This document shows positions 1 to 5,905 of a DNA stretch of 6,255 nt, piece after piece; positions within the stretch are counted from its first letter, which is position 1, and the number at the start of each line of letters is the position of its first letter. The notes beneath the pieces were generated by a model. That model saw nothing but the letters and a program-made list of their open reading frames with translations, was not told the origin of the DNA and ran no database searches. A program made the position numbers and the translations under genes. Source of the DNA: Halococcaceae archaeon (GTDB lineage: Archaea > Halobacteriota > Halobacteria > Halobacteriales > Halalkalicoccaceae); contig SKWB01000190.1 of assembly GCA_007129135.1 (NCBI GenBank), positions 1 through 6,255 of the forward strand. The letters are read 5' to 3'.

Positions 1-630
1 GAGTTCCAGATCGCTGCGGGCGGTCTCGTCGGTACAGAAGTCCGGCCCCCGGAGCCCGAGCGCGAGGCCGAGCAGGTCGTCGTCGCGGATCCGCTCGTCG
101 TAGAGCTCGCGGATCTGTCCCTCGGGGAGGCCGACGTCGCTGTCGAACCACCACTTCGCCGCGTCGTCACCCGGCGGCCCGTAGGTGTACACCGCGCGCA
201 GTCCGGCGTCTTGGAGCGCGTCGACCGCTCGTTCGCCGTGTTCGGGCGAGTTGGGGTACGACCAGTCCAGGGCCGTGGTCGTCCCCGTGTGGAGCTTCTC
301 GAAGGCGCCGAAGAGGCCGCCGAGGTACATGTCCTCGGGCCCGTAGAGCCCGGTCATGGTGCCGAGCATCTGCTCGAAGTACTCCCCCATGAGCGACCAG
401 TCGCCGGCGATACCCCGGACCTGGGTCTGTGCGAGGTGGATGTGCGAGTCGACGAAGCCGGGGATGACGATGTGGCCCTCGGCGTCGATCACCTCGGCGT
501 TGTCGGTCGAGAGGCCGTGTCCGATCTCGACGATCTCTCCGTCGTCGATCAGCACGTCGGCGCCCTCCAGCGTGCCGATGTCGGGGTCGAGCGTGACGAC
601 CGTCCCGTTCCGTACGATCCGTCGTGTCAT
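1..630 (-). CDS. Amidohydrolase, cytosine deaminase/chlorohydrolase (TRZ/ATZ) group, N-terminal part
   Basis: This is the first 210 residues of a metal-dependent hydrolase; the C-terminal half lies beyond the left edge. It opens with the small beta-sandwich domain typical of the family (residues about 1-55, with TLDPDIGTLEGADVLIDDGEI), then PGFVDSHIHL at 57-66, where His63 and His65 are the first metal ligands of the TIM-barrel. It continues with RGIAGDWSL (72-80) and HTGTTTALDW (114-123), the usual 'GTTT' strand after the first barrel helix. Family members deaminate or dechlorinate N-heterocycles or related amino/imino compounds (cytosine, guanine, S-adenosylhomocysteine, triazines). The remaining ligands and specificity residues lie outside the window, so the substrate is open. 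The protein is cytoplasmic, with no signal peptide. The ATG at 630 is chosen because the protein begins there in family style and an archaeal promoter sits about 30 bases upstream. It is divergent from a TetR gene that probably regulates it. Family call strong, substrate unknown. Confidence 0.9.
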   Translation of the reverse strand, partial: MTRRIVRNGTVVTLDPDIGTLEGADVLIDDGEIVEIGHGLSTDNAEVIDAEGHIVIPGFVDSHIHLAQTQVRGIAGDWSLMGEYFEQMLGTMTGLYGPEDMYLGGLFGAFEKLHTGTTTALDWSYPNSPEHGERAVDALQDAGLRAVYTYGPPGDDAAKWWFDSDVGLPEGQIRELYDERIRDDDLLGLALGLRGPDFCTDETARSDLEL

Positions 631-656
631 GTCCAGTCCGACCTTCGACCAGTGAG

Positions 657-668
657 TAAAAAGCTTAC
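657..668 (-). promoter_or_regulatory. Archaeal core promoter (BRE + TATA) of the amidohydrolase gene
   Basis: On the minus strand the sequence reads GTAAGC (BRE, matching RNAANY) directly followed by TTTTTA (TATA box, 657-662). The box is centred about 30 bases before the ATG at 630, so transcription should start at or within a few bases of the start codon, giving a leaderless or nearly leaderless mRNA as is common in haloarchaea. No Shine-Dalgarno-like GGAGG precedes the ATG. The BRE overlaps the inverted repeat at 665-678. Confidence 0.6.
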
Positions 669-678
669 CGAACGGTAA
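665..678. promoter_or_regulatory. Perfect inverted repeat TTACCG-AA-CGGTAA, probable TetR operator
   Basis: This is a 6-bp perfect dyad with a 2-base spacer in the 100-bp divergent region between the amidohydrolase and tetR genes. ACCG/CGGT half-sites in short palindromes are common for TetR/AcrR-family operators. It overlaps bases 665-668 of the amidohydrolase BRE, so a bound dimer should block TFB/TBP. It ends 17 bases before the tetR BRE, so its effect on tetR itself is less clear. Binding by the adjacent regulator is inferred. Confidence 0.6.
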
Positions 679-695
679 AACCCGCGTGACGACGG

Positions 696-707
696 ACAAG
701 CGATATA
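696..707 (+). promoter_or_regulatory. Archaeal core promoter (BRE + TATA) of the tetR gene
   Basis: ACAAGC (696-701) matches the haloarchaeal BRE pattern RNAANY and is followed directly by GATATA (702-707). The TATA box is centred about 26 bases before the ATG at 731, which predicts leaderless transcription. A CGTGAC hexamer occurs on both sides of this box (685-690 and 708-713), possibly by chance. Confidence 0.55.
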
Positions 708-730
708 CGTGACACCCGCCGAGTACGCCC

Positions 731-1345
731 ATGAACGATCCCGATGGGAGGGTCTCCACGAAGGACACGCGGGAGGTGATCATGGAGGCGACGTTCCGTG
801 CGATCAGCGAACACGGCTACGCCGACCTCCGGCTGCGCGACATCGGCGAGGAGATGGAGATGACCAGACAGGTGATCCACTACCACTTCGACGGGAAGTA
901 CGACCTCATCGCCTCCTTCCTCGAGTACGTGATCGACCAGTACGAGGGGAGCGTCGAAGTCGAGGAGGGTGGCGACCCGCGGACCGAACTCGACGCCCGG
1001 ATCGACCAGTGTCTCTTCGGACCGGAGTTCGGCGAGTTCAGCCACTGGGACCGGATGAGGGTCTACCACGAGCTGTTCGCCCACGCACAGAACGACGAGC
1101 GACACCGCGAGATCTTCAACGACCACTACGGCCGGATCCGCGGGAGCATCGTCGAGGTCGTGGAGAGGGGTATCGAGGAGGGGACGTTCCGGCCCGTCGA
1201 CGCCGACCTGATGGGCCAGCTCGTCACCGACGTGATCCACGCCGCCCGCGGCCGACGGATCTCGCTCGGCCACGACGACGCGCCGGAGGAGGCCCGCCGG
1301 GCGATCGACGAGTTCGTCCTCGGCTCGCTGTACGCGGAGGGGTAG
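731..1345 (+). CDS. TetR/AcrR-family transcriptional regulator
   Basis: This 204-residue protein is typical in length for the family. The N-terminal DNA-binding domain spans about residues 12-60: helix 1 around REVIMEATFRAISEHGY (14-30), then the helix-turn-helix from RLRDIGEEM (34-42) into the recognition segment TRQVIHYHFDGKYDLI (45-60), which is the hallmark TetR 'YHF-x-x-K' signature. Residues 65-204 form the helical ligand-binding and dimerisation domain, which varies between members and does not reveal the ligand here. Such proteins usually repress a neighbouring gene and release DNA when a small molecule binds. The gene is divergent from an amidohydrolase, and the region between them carries a perfect TTACCG-AA-CGGTAA palindrome, so the simplest reading is a local repressor of that hydrolase, with its substrate or product as inducer (inference). 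The ATG at 731 is supported by a TATA box 26 bases upstream. The gene converges on the YkgJ-type gene, with 47 bases between the stops. Confidence 0.93.
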   Translation: MNDPDGRVSTKDTREVIMEATFRAISEHGYADLRLRDIGEEMEMTRQVIHYHFDGKYDLIASFLEYVIDQYEGSVEVEEGGDPRTELDARIDQCLFGPEFGEFSHWDRMRVYHELFAHAQNDERHREIFNDHYGRIRGSIVEVVERGIEEGTFRPVDADLMGQLVTDVIHAARGRRISLGHDDAPEEARRAIDEFVLGSLYAEG

Positions 1346-1392
1346 TCCGCGGCACCGAGCCGAACGCGGTCGCCCGTCGGACGACAAGCCGC

Positions 1393-1899
1393 TCAGAGCT
1401 CGCGGTAGCTGTCGGGGTTCGGGAGTTCCCAGAGCAGCGGCGGGAGGAACGCCGGAAGCATGTCGATCAGGCGGCGCTCGCTCACGTCCAGGCCCTCGCA
1501 GTGTTCGGGCGCGCTCTCCCTGAGGCCGACGTGGATCTCGCCGTCCTCGCGTCTGACCGAGAGCGGGTAGACCGAACAGCGCGTCGGCTTCCAGTCGGCC
1601 TCGGCGTGGAGCGCACAGAGGCCGTCGTCGCGGAGGAACCCGCAGGCCTGGCCGTCCGCCGCGACGTGCCCCTCGCGTGCTTTCGGTTCGCGCGTGACGA
1701 AGCGTTCGCCTCTCGCCGTGGTCGTCACTTCCGCGAGGTTCGCCTCCTCGGCCAGCGCGTAGGTGTCCTCCTCGTAGAGCATGACCCCGTGGTGACAGCA
1801 CCAGGTACACGAGTCCACACACTCGAAGGTGGTCTCCGGGTCGAACTCGACGACCGCCTCCCTGCCCGGGTGAACCTCGACGCAGCGCTGTGCAGTCAC
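1393..1899 (-). CDS. YkgJ/UPF0153-type cysteine-cluster (putative zinc/iron-chelating) protein
   Basis: A cytoplasmic protein of 168 residues from the GTG at 1899. The cysteines are laid out as in the YkgJ (CxxCxxCC-type) family. Numbered from the GTG start, CVDSCTWCCHHG gives Cys27, Cys31, Cys34 and Cys35 (C-x3-C-x2-CC). These are followed by Cys86 and Cys95 (ACGFLRDDGLCALH), Cys108 (KPTRCSVYPL) and Cys124 (EHC). The family is annotated as binding zinc or iron, but its biochemical role is unproven. Start choice: a TTG at 1926 in the same frame would add nine residues (MPSGRLDED), but it falls inside the only A/T-rich box of the region (CTTTTG on the minus strand), which lies about 28 bases before the GTG, the normal distance for a leaderless haloarchaeal promoter. 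No ATG is available between the upstream in-frame stop (1978-1980) and the cysteine cluster. It is divergent from the Tat-exported gene and convergent with tetR. Family confident, start moderate, function unknown. Confidence 0.85.
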   Translation of the reverse strand: MTAQRCVEVHPGREAVVEFDPETTFECVDSCTWCCHHGVMLYEEDTYALAEEANLAEVTTTARGERFVTREPKAREGHVAADGQACGFLRDDGLCALHAEADWKPTRCSVYPLSVRREDGEIHVGLRESAPEHCEGLDVSERRLIDMLPAFLPPLLWELPNPDSYREL

Positions 1900-1923
1900 G
1901 TCCTCGTCCAGGCGACCGGACGG

Positions 1924-1930
1924 CAAAAGC
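1924..1930 (-). promoter_or_regulatory. Possible TATA-like box of the YkgJ-type gene
   Basis: The minus strand reads GCTTTTG in a stretch that is otherwise almost pure G/C, about 28 bases before the GTG at 1899. No convincing BRE adenines precede it, so the call rests on spacing and local A/T enrichment only. It is the main reason for preferring the GTG over the TTG at 1926 as start codon. Confidence 0.3.
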
Positions 1931-2002
1931 CCCGCGCCCGCACCCGGGAGGGCCTCCGGCGAAGAGGAGCAGTGAAGTCACCAGGCAGTCAACACATCGT
2001 CG

Positions 2003-2692
2003 ATGAACGACGAGGAGTGTCGCGTGGACGAGACGCGGCGTCGGACCCTCCGTGGTATCGGTGCGACGGTCGGCGGACTTGCCCTCGCGAACGGACTCGC
2101 GCCCGCGAGCGCGCGGTCGGGTGGCCCCGTCCTGATCGGTCCGGACGGCGAGGTACGGCCGGAGGACGTCGAGGCGGCGGTCGGCGCCGGGGAGCGACCG
2201 GTGGAGAACAGCGAGGCGGACGCGCGGTACCTGGAGCTGATCCGGGAGGCGATCGAACTCCGGGCGAACAGCGAGTCGACGATGGACGGCGACGCGATCC
2301 GGGCGGTCCTCAGGGAGCGAAACGAGGGGTTCCGGTCGGATCTGGTCTTCTTCGCCGCCAGCGACTTCGGGAGCCCACAGGTGTTCGTCCCCGAGGGGTT
2401 CGAAGAGCGCGACGAACGGTTGAACGCGGTCCTCGACCGGATCCACGAGCAGAAGTGGCGGGCCGACAGCCAACCGCTCCGGTCGGTCCGCAACGAGGTG
2501 TTCAGGCGGGTTCCCGGGATCCACCAGGGGCTGGCAGCGCTCTGTCACGCCGACGGCTCGGCCGACTACGACATCGTCTACGGCTGGCACGGCGTTTACA
2601 ACTTCTACACGATCCGGCAGGTCGTGGGGCTGGTCGACTGGGTGACGAACGCCGACGACCGGTGGCGCGAGCGGCTCCACTTCGAGTACTGA
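2003..2692 (+). CDS. Tat-exported protein of unknown function
   Basis: A 229-residue protein I do not recognise. Its N-terminus is a twin-arginine signal: TRRRTLRGIG (11-20) carries consecutive arginines, followed by a moderately hydrophobic, Gly/Ala-rich stretch (about 18-33) and a likely signal-peptidase site after ASA (35-37). There is no lipobox cysteine, so the mature product of about 192 residues is probably released or held at the cell surface without lipidation. Tat export means it folds in the cytoplasm, as most haloarchaeal secreted proteins do. The mature part is acidic and helix-prone in the middle (75-155) and ends in an aromatic-rich segment (DYDIVYGWHGVYNFYTIRQ, 188-206). It has one cysteine (181) and no metal or protease motif I can identify. 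The ATG at 2003 is the only plausible start after the in-frame stop at 1973-1975; I see no clear TATA box at the leaderless distance. It is divergent from the YkgJ-type gene and followed 48 bases later by a separately promoted DUF7344 gene. Confidence 0.8.
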   Translation: MNDEECRVDETRRRTLRGIGATVGGLALANGLAPASARSGGPVLIGPDGEVRPEDVEAAVGAGERPVENSEADARYLELIREAIELRANSESTMDGDAIRAVLRERNEGFRSDLVFFAASDFGSPQVFVPEGFEERDERLNAVLDRIHEQKWRADSQPLRSVRNEVFRRVPGIHQGLAALCHADGSADYDIVYGWHGVYNFYTIRQVVGLVDWVTNADDRWRERLHFEY

Positions 2693-2705
2693 TCGGGGGC
2701 GATCC

Positions 2706-2716
2706 GAAAGTTTTTG
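2706..2716 (+). promoter_or_regulatory. Archaeal core promoter (BRE + TATA) of the DUF7344-like gene
   Basis: GAAAGT (2706-2711) fits the haloarchaeal BRE and runs into TTTTTG (2711-2716), centred about 27 bases before the ATG at 2741. This is the clearest core promoter in the window. It begins 13 bases after the stop of the upstream exported protein, showing that the DUF7344 gene can be transcribed on its own. The mRNA is predicted to be leaderless. Confidence 0.65.
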
Positions 2717-2740
2717 TCGCCACCTTCGTAGCTACGGGCC

Positions 2741-3070
2741 ATGGCCCACCTCGACACTGTTTTCGACCTCCTTCGATCCGAACGTCGCCGCCACGTGCTC
2801 TACTACCTCAACGAGCGTGACGGGGAGGTGCCGGTCGAGGACGTCGTGGAGGCGCTGACGGACCAGGAGGCCGACGGACCGCCCTCCACGGGCGAGTTCG
2901 AGGAGGTCGAGGTCTCGCTCACACACGTCCACCTCCCGAAGGCGGCGGAGGCCGAGTTCATCGAGTACGACCGCGAGGAACGGGTCGTCAACGTGAGCGG
3001 CACGCCGCCCGGCTACGACGCGATCGTCACCATCGCGGAAGTGATCGACGCGGCCGACGACGTCGACTGA
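2741..3070 (+). CDS. Small winged-helix protein, DUF7344-like
   Basis: A 109-residue acidic cytoplasmic protein. The N-terminal half has the pattern of haloarchaeal DUF7344 winged-helix proteins: VFDLLRSERRRHVLYYLNER (7-26) as the first helix pair, EVPVEDVVEALT (29-40) as the second helix region, then an acidic linker and VEVSLTHVHLPKAAEAEFIEYD (56-77), corresponding to the recognition helix and the start of the wing. This motif order (arginine-rich 'RRRxVLYYL', then 'LxHxHLPKLxxxxxxEYD') is how I recognise the family. Members are presumed to be DNA-binding regulators; no target is known to me, and none is shown by the sequence beyond its neighbours. The ATG at 2741 is fixed by a BRE/TATA pair 27 bases upstream. 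It ends 9 bases before the stop of the convergent ppc gene, so read-through from either side would give antisense overlap. Fold confident; DNA binding inferred. Confidence 0.85.
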   Translation: MAHLDTVFDLLRSERRRHVLYYLNERDGEVPVEDVVEALTDQEADGPPSTGEFEEVEVSLTHVHLPKAAEAEFIEYDREERVVNVSGTPPGYDAIVTIAEVIDAADDVD

Positions 3071-3079
3071 GCTCGCCTC

Positions 3080-5785
3080 CTATCCGGTGTTCTTCATCCC
3101 GGCGGCGATCCCCTTCACCGTGAGCCGGAGCGTCCGCTCTTCGGTCTCGGTGCGGTGGGTCTGCTTCAGCAGGTGCGTCTGGAGCAGGTTCAGCGGGTCG
3201 ACGTAAGGGTTTCGCCGGCGGAGGCTCTCCTCGAGCCAGGGGCGGGCGAGCAGCCCCTCCCGGTCCGTGATCTCGGTGACGAGCGCCGCCGCGCGGTCGT
3301 ACTCCGCTTCGAGGCGGGGGAAAAACCGCTCTTCGAGCTCCTCGTCGGCGATCGTCGCGTACTCCGCCGCGATCTCCATCTCGGTGCGGGCGAGCGAGAG
3401 CGCGGCGTTGTCGAGCGTCGTCCGGAAGAAGGGCCACTCCTCGTACATCTCCCGGAGGGTGTCGATCTCTCCGCCCTCGTCGAGGTAGGCGTCGATCCCG
3501 GTCGCCAGCGCGTACCAGCCGGTGAGGATACAGCGCGACTGCGTCCAGGAGAACACCCAGGGGATCGCCCTGAGGTCCTCGACCGTCCGCTGACCCGAAC
3601 GCGAGGCGGGCCGCGAGCCGAGGTTCAGCTCCTCGATCACGGTGATCGGCGTCGCCTGCTCGAAGTAGCGGACGAACCCCTCCGACTCGAGGAGTGCCCT
3701 GTACTCCGTCCTCGCGGCCTCGGCCATCGTCTCCATCGCCTCGGTCCACTCGTCGCCGACCCGTTCGCGGTCGCCGTCGAGCGCCCGCCTGCGCGCGCGG
3801 ATCTGTGCGTTCATCATCTGCTCGACGTTCCGCTCGGCGATGCGGGGGTTGCCGTACTTCTCGGCGATCGCCTCGCCCTGCTCGGTGAACTTCACCTGTC
3901 CCGAGACCGACTCGGGTGGCAGCGCGAGCAACGCCTCGTTCATCGGGCCGCCGCCGCGCGAGATCGACCCACCGCGGCCGTGGAAGAGCCGGAGCGTGAC
4001 GTCGTACTCGTCGGCGATCTCCGCGAGCCGGCGCTGGTTCCGGTAGAGGTCCCAGTTCGCGGCCAGGAAGCCGTTCTCCTTGTTCGAGTCCGAGTAGCCG
4101 AGCATCACCTCCTGGAGCGTCCCCCTGGCGGAGAGGAGCTGTTCGTAGACCTCGTTCTCGAAGAGCGTCCCCATGATCCGGCGCGCCCCCGAGAGGGCGT
4201 ACTCGGTCTCCAGCAGCGGGACGACGTCGATCCCCGCGTACTCGGGCAGGGTGATCACCCCCGCCTGATCCGCGAGGAAGACCACCTCGAGGACGTGACT
4301 CGCCTCCTCGGTCATGCTGATGCAGTAGGTGTCGATCGCGTCGGTGCCGTACTCGGCCTGCCAGCCGGCGAGCCGGTCGAACAGTTCGAGGACCGTGCGT
4401 GCGGTCTCCGAGAGCTCCACCTCCTCGTCCTCGTAGCGCGAGACGTCGATCACCGGCTCCTCCTGCCCGATCGCTTCGGTCAGCGTCTCCACCCGTTCGG
4501 CCTCCGAGAGCGACCCGTAATCCAGTCCCTCCAGCGCGAGCGCCTCGGTGATCGCGGTGGTGTGGTTCTTCCGGTGGTCGCGCAGGTCGAGGCTCGCGAG
4601 CGAGAAGCCGAACGTCTCGGCCTGTCGTCTGAGGGGATCCACGTGTTCGGCGACGACGCTCCCGGCACCGTTCTCGTGGGCGCTCTCGGCCAGGACCGAG
4701 AGGTCCTCGACGAACTCGGCGGGCTCTTCGTACCCGCCGGGGCGGACGTCGTCGACGCGGTCGATCCGCTCGCGCATCAGTCGGAGCTTCTGGCGGTACG
4801 GCTCTCGCGGGTAGCGCTCCTCGGCCGCGCGGGCGACCCCGGGGAGGCGCTCTCTGTCCGCGGCCAGAGATTTCTCGAACGCCTCGCCGACCGAGATTCG
4901 GCTCCCGTCCTGGCTCAACACGCCGGAGAGGTCGCCGAGCGCCTCCGTGTACCGCGCGAGGACCGCCCGACGCTGGCGGTCGAGCGTCGCCTCCGTGACG
5001 TCCGGCGTGACGAACGGGTTGCCGTCGCGGTCGCTCCCGGCCCACGAGCGGAACTCGACGAGTTTCGGGATCGACGGCGGGCGCTCGAACTCCTCGGCGA
5101 GCGCCGTCGCCAGTTCGTCGTAGACCTCGCCGATCACGTCGTAGAGCGTGTGCTCGAGGTACCAGCCGACGTTCCGCGCCTCGTCGGTCGGCTCCGGTCT
5201 CCTCGTGCGGACCTGTGGGGTCTGCCAGAGACTCACGACCTCGGCGTCGATCGCCCGCTCGACCTGGCTCCGCTCCTTCTCCGTCATCCGGCGCTCGTCG
5301 AGCGTCTCGATGTGTTCTGCGACCGCCCGGAGCTTCGCCTTCACCGTCTTCCGTCGGGCCTCGGTCGGGTGGGCGGTGAACGTCGGCTCGACGAGGACGT
5401 CCGAGAGCACCCGCTCGGCCTCCTCGGGGCTCTCCGCGAGCGCCTCCGCCGCCGCCTCGAGACCGTCGTCGAGCGTCCGCTCGTGCGAGGCGTTCCTGAG
5501 CACCCGTACCCGTTCGCGCTCCTCGGCGAGGTTGATCAGTTCGAAGTAGGTCGTGAACGCGCGGGCGACGATCGACTCCCGTTCGGGTGGGAGCCGGTCG
5601 AGGAGCTGGTGCAGCCCCTCGCGGGACTCCGCACTACCCTCGCGGTAGGCGATCGACGCCGTCCGGAGCGTCTCGACCGTCTCGAAGTCGTCGCGCGAGG
5701 CGTGCTCGCGGATCACGTCGCCGACGAGCGCCCCGAGTTCGCGGACGTCCTGGTTCACCGTCCGCGCGGAGAGTGCCTGGTCCAT
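3080..5785 (-). CDS. ppc: Phosphoenolpyruvate carboxylase, bacterial type
   Basis: Complete 901-residue enzyme (E. coli Ppc has 883) that carboxylates PEP with bicarbonate to oxaloacetate and phosphate, replenishing the TCA cycle and feeding aspartate-family synthesis; cytoplasmic, usually a tetramer. The family landmarks are present in order: FTAHPTEARRKTV (136-148) with catalytic His139; GSDRDGNPFVT (250-260); LDLRDHRKNHT (399-409); YCISMTEEASHVLEV (487-501); PLLETEYAL (523-531) with probable metal ligand Glu526; GYSDSNKENG (563-572) with metal ligand Asp566; FHGRGGSISRGGG (601-613) with His602, Arg604 and Arg610; GSRPASRSG (723-731); IPWVFSWTQSR (741-751); and the C-terminal GIAAGMKNTG (892-901), whose Asn899 matches the E. 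coli aspartate-site Asn881. By my alignment the other aspartate-effector residues map to Arg610, Arg858 and Arg800, the last replacing E. coli Lys773. ATG at 5785, with a possible TATA box 26 bases upstream. It looks like a single-gene unit, convergent with the DUF7344 gene. Confidence 0.97.
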   Translation of the reverse strand: MDQALSARTVNQDVRELGALVGDVIREHASRDDFETVETLRTASIAYREGSAESREGLHQLLDRLPPERESIVARAFTTYFELINLAEERERVRVLRNASHERTLDDGLEAAAEALAESPEEAERVLSDVLVEPTFTAHPTEARRKTVKAKLRAVAEHIETLDERRMTEKERSQVERAIDAEVVSLWQTPQVRTRRPEPTDEARNVGWYLEHTLYDVIGEVYDELATALAEEFERPPSIPKLVEFRSWAGSDRDGNPFVTPDVTEATLDRQRRAVLARYTEALGDLSGVLSQDGSRISVGEAFEKSLAADRERLPGVARAAEERYPREPYRQKLRLMRERIDRVDDVRPGGYEEPAEFVEDLSVLAESAHENGAGSVVAEHVDPLRRQAETFGFSLASLDLRDHRKNHTTAITEALALEGLDYGSLSEAERVETLTEAIGQEEPVIDVSRYEDEEVELSETARTVLELFDRLAGWQAEYGTDAIDTYCISMTEEASHVLEVVFLADQAGVITLPEYAGIDVVPLLETEYALSGARRIMGTLFENEVYEQLLSARGTLQEVMLGYSDSNKENGFLAANWDLYRNQRRLAEIADEYDVTLRLFHGRGGSISRGGGPMNEALLALPPESVSGQVKFTEQGEAIAEKYGNPRIAERNVEQMMNAQIRARRRALDGDRERVGDEWTEAMETMAEAARTEYRALLESEGFVRYFEQATPITVIEELNLGSRPASRSGQRTVEDLRAIPWVFSWTQSRCILTGWYALATGIDAYLDEGGEIDTLREMYEEWPFFRTTLDNAALSLARTEMEIAAEYATIADEELEERFFPRLEAEYDRAAALVTEITDREGLLARPWLEESLRRRNPYVDPLNLLQTHLLKQTHRTETEERTLRLTVKGIAAGMKNTG

Positions 5786-5808
5786 GACCCCCCTACACGG
5801 GCCCCCCT

Positions 5809-5820
5809 CTTACAGGTTCA
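5809..5820 (-). promoter_or_regulatory. Possible BRE/TATA of ppc
   Basis: On the minus strand TGAACC (5815-5820, one mismatch to RNAANY) precedes TGTAAG (5809-5814), centred about 26 bases before the ppc ATG. This fits leaderless transcription, but the box is weak. A second A/T-rich patch (CAATTCTTC on the minus strand, about 5830-5838) would instead predict a leader of roughly 20 bases. The G-rich run just before the ATG is not a good Shine-Dalgarno site. Confidence 0.4.
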
Positions 5821-5855
5821 CTCGTCCCCGAAGAATTGCCTCCGGTTGCCGGAAC

Positions 5856-5871
5856 GGCTCCCCGGGGAGCC
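5856..5871. repeat. Perfect 16-bp palindrome GGCTCCCC/GGGGAGCC
   Basis: Both 8-base arms match exactly with no spacer. It lies 71-86 bases before the ppc start and 35 bases after the stop of the minus-strand gene on the right. As RNA it could fold as a 6-bp G/C stem with a CCGG loop, but no T-rich tract follows in the minus direction, so an archaeal-style terminator is not well supported. As DNA it could be a dimeric regulator site upstream of ppc. Related CCGG elements crowd the same region: TCCGG-TTG-CCGGA (5841-5853), and CACCGGAC twice (5871-5878 and 5886-5893). Confidence 0.6.
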
Positions 5872-5905
5872 ACCGGACCCCCGTACACCGGACGACCCCA
5901 TCCCG

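Noticed and set aside
211..678. Plus-strand open frames over the amidohydrolase (211-678 and 356-655).
   Set aside because: They are antisense to a well-supported amidohydrolase frame with HxH and GTTT motifs, and have no start signals or family features of their own.
685..713. Direct repeat CGTGAC at 685-690 and 708-713 flanking the tetR TATA box.
   Set aside because: Two hexamers in 30 bases of high-GC DNA can easily occur by chance, and they lack dyad symmetry; not enough to call a regulator site.
1346..1392. Possible terminator between the convergent tetR and YkgJ-type genes.
   Set aside because: The 47-base gap shows no convincing hairpin or T-rich run on either strand.
665..2820. Long open frames of about 671 codons (minus, 665-2680) and 703 codons (plus, 709-2820) spanning tetR, the YkgJ-type gene and the exported-protein gene.
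   Set aside because: They cross several recognisable genes in other frames, are extremely arginine/proline-rich and show no domain; they are shadow frames of high-GC coding DNA.
3080..5785. Possibility that ppc is a recent bacterial acquisition.
   Set aside because: Its composition and acidic character match the neighbouring genes, and bacterial-type Ppc is the normal form in haloarchaea; any transfer would be ancient.
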